Positions 62,466-64,000 of a stretch of DNA of 64,000 nt are shown one piece after another. The position numbers were made by a program, and so were the translations under genes. Positions within the stretch are counted from its first letter, which is position 1. Each line of letters begins with the position of its first letter. The stretch is from Sipunculus nudus (Eukaryota > Annelida > Sipuncula > Golfingiida > Sipunculidae). The DNA is taken from assembly GCA_026874595.1 (NCBI GenBank), contig CM049320.1, forward strand, positions 5,089,464-5,153,463. Direction: 5' to 3'. The notes below the pieces were generated by a model. The model saw only the letters and a program-made list of their open reading frames with translations, was not told the origin of the DNA and did not search any database.

Positions 62466-64000
62466 CAAAGGTGCCCCAGTATACCGGACTATTCTTACGT
62501 ACGCAAATTACCTATGTGCCCATCTGGACTGCACGTGACGATTGAAATGTGCTTGTTAGATATTGTCTTGTAAATTTCAAAGTGGTAGCCCAATATAAAA
62601 GGTTTGCCGGTTTTGGTCTGACAAGTCCTCATTCTGTGATATAAATTAATTACATATTCATGCACTGAAGAATAATCACTTCATTCTGTATGGAAATAAG
62701 TGAACCATGATATCACAGGCTATGTGTTACACTATGTGTTAATAATTGTAATAAGGTATATTTATAGACCAAATATTTGCTTGTTTGCAAAGGAATGAGA
62801 AAAAAAGTCATCGTCTGTCTGTAAGTAGCTTTACGCAATAATATTGATGGATTTGGTTGAAATTTTGGGGATTGATTAAATAACACCCAAAGAACAATCA
62901 GTCAAATTATGGAGGTAATCTGGATGAAAAAGTTTAATTCGATAGAAGCCGCCTAATCTGGGGTGTTAGGGCAGCATTTGGTATGCCACTATCCAGAATA
63001 AGCCATGTTACTGAAGAGTGACACTGTGTCTCAATAACCGGTAGAGGTTTGCAGGCTCCGACAAAATCTACTTGTTGTGTTTGTTACAATAATAATAATA
63101 ATTATCAATAATTATAAATGTAGAAATAATTATTGTTAGTCTTCTTATTATTATTATAATTAGAATGTTTATTTGATTATGAAAAGTATTAACTAGGCAG
63201 GCCATATAATACCAAGTGAAATACTTACTGAAATACTTGTTGGATTCCAGTGAAGCAAAAGGAATATTTCCTTTGTGAGTAAAAAAAAAAATGATCTAGT
63301 GGGACAAAATAGATCAAAATTGACAAACAAGATTTGTAAACGAAATACTGCTAGCAGCGAAACATGGTTTTCTGATGACTTTAGTGTAACAGTCCGTCAT
63401 CAGAGGTCTCTATGTACGGATGACGCGTCCACACATATTACGGAAAATGCAAGACGTGAGACCGGTCAATTTAGCTCAAGCGACAAATCGATGTCATATA
63501 CGAGAATTTCCTTTTAAAATCTCGAATTTTAAGATTGAATGACAGTTTATTGGCAAGCAGGGGAAGATATATGGAAAGAAGATCTAGCGGAGGCAATATA
63601 ACCTCTTGCACCTTGCTTTTGCAAATATCAGTTGAATTATCTCCAGTATTAAACCTACTTTACTCAAATGTCTCGAGCTTAAGGTGATACATTTTAATTT
63701 CGGTGGTTTATGTTAGTTTAGGGTGGTACATTATAATTTTGGGGGTACATTTCATTCTCCATTCGTCCCTCTCCTACTCTTTACTTTCGACAATTATGAG
63801 TCAGTCTCCTCGCTTTTAGACATGTTTCCTGACTTATTATCCTTTTTGTTAAAACAATTAATAATAAACATTTCTAATATAAAACAACAATATTGATTCG
63901 TTCAGGATTTGAAACTCGATGGTGATTTTACTGATTTAAAACGTAAATTCATTATCTATGCCCGTTAATTGGTGTCTACAAATTTCTTTTTTTTTAACAG
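62465..64000 (+). repeat. Segmental duplication unit A, copy A4 (runs off the window)
   Basis: Matches the downstream half of unit A: 62540-62710 with 23850-24010, 62940-63000 with 24820-24870, 63370-63440 with 25390-25450 (GAGGTCTCTATGTAC and GATGACGCGTCCACACA), and 63880-63980 with 25960-26060. No GT31 sequence lies to its left, so this copy lost the gene or was duplicated without it. Confidence 0.75.
63680..63755 (+). repeat. 20-bp minisatellite of unit A, A4 copy
   Basis: Three to four degenerate units of the GGTACATTNTA repeat, at the same place within unit A as in A1 and A3. Confidence 0.6.

Overview
The window is non-coding-rich, AT-rich nuclear DNA of an animal. It has spliced genes with GT-AG introns, a tRNA-derived SINE, a non-LTR retrotransposon tail, long (TA)n tracts and several minisatellites. 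The repeat style (tandem-repeat-cored elements, a SINE core seen in marine invertebrates, lineage-specific expansions of beta-1,3-galactosyltransferase and CD225 genes) suggests a marine invertebrate, most likely a mollusc. That assignment is inference. Most short open frames are noise, and many are produced by a 42-bp minisatellite that stays open on both strands.

Two local amplifications explain most of the layout. Unit A is a segmental duplication in four copies: A1 about 690-9450 (minus), A2 about 10370-13590 (plus), A3 about 16435-26235 (plus) and A4 about 62465 to the window end (plus). A1, A2 and A3 each carry a GT31 beta-1,3-galactosyltransferase-like gene. Only the A3 gene (19989-21215) is intact. 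The A1 copy has two in-frame stops and a damaged membrane anchor. The A2 copy has stops, an 11-bp deletion and no C-terminal third. A4 is visible only as downstream sequence.

Unit B occupies about 32.0-60.6 kb and is repeated about five times (U1 32.0-38.4, U2 38.4-44.4, U3 44.4-49.8, U4 49.8-54.2, U5 54.2-60.6). Each unit is, or once was, a minus-strand three-exon gene for a small CD225/dispanin (IFITM-like) membrane protein, followed on the plus-strand side by flanking DNA that ends in a 42-bp minisatellite. U1 (32072-33533, 136 aa) and U5 (54666-56225, 142 aa) are complete, with identical exon phases and identical lengths of the first two coding exons (50 and 197 bp). U3 keeps a frameshifted last exon. 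U4 keeps a first exon with a lost splice donor and a decayed last exon. U2 has no coding exon left. In U2 and U4 the 42-bp array runs straight into intron 1 sequence, so the last two exons were lost at array boundaries.

The paralogous units act as internal controls for mobile-element insertions. A ~4-kb tandem-repeat-cored element sits in A1 and not A3. A fold-back MITE sits in U2 and U3 and not U1 or U5. An LTR-like element sits in U5 and U2. A SINE sits in U3 with an empty site in U2. The two gene families do not obviously act in one pathway. Galactosyltransferases work in the Golgi and CD225 proteins in endosomal or plasma membranes, and both are known as fast-evolving, locally expanded families.
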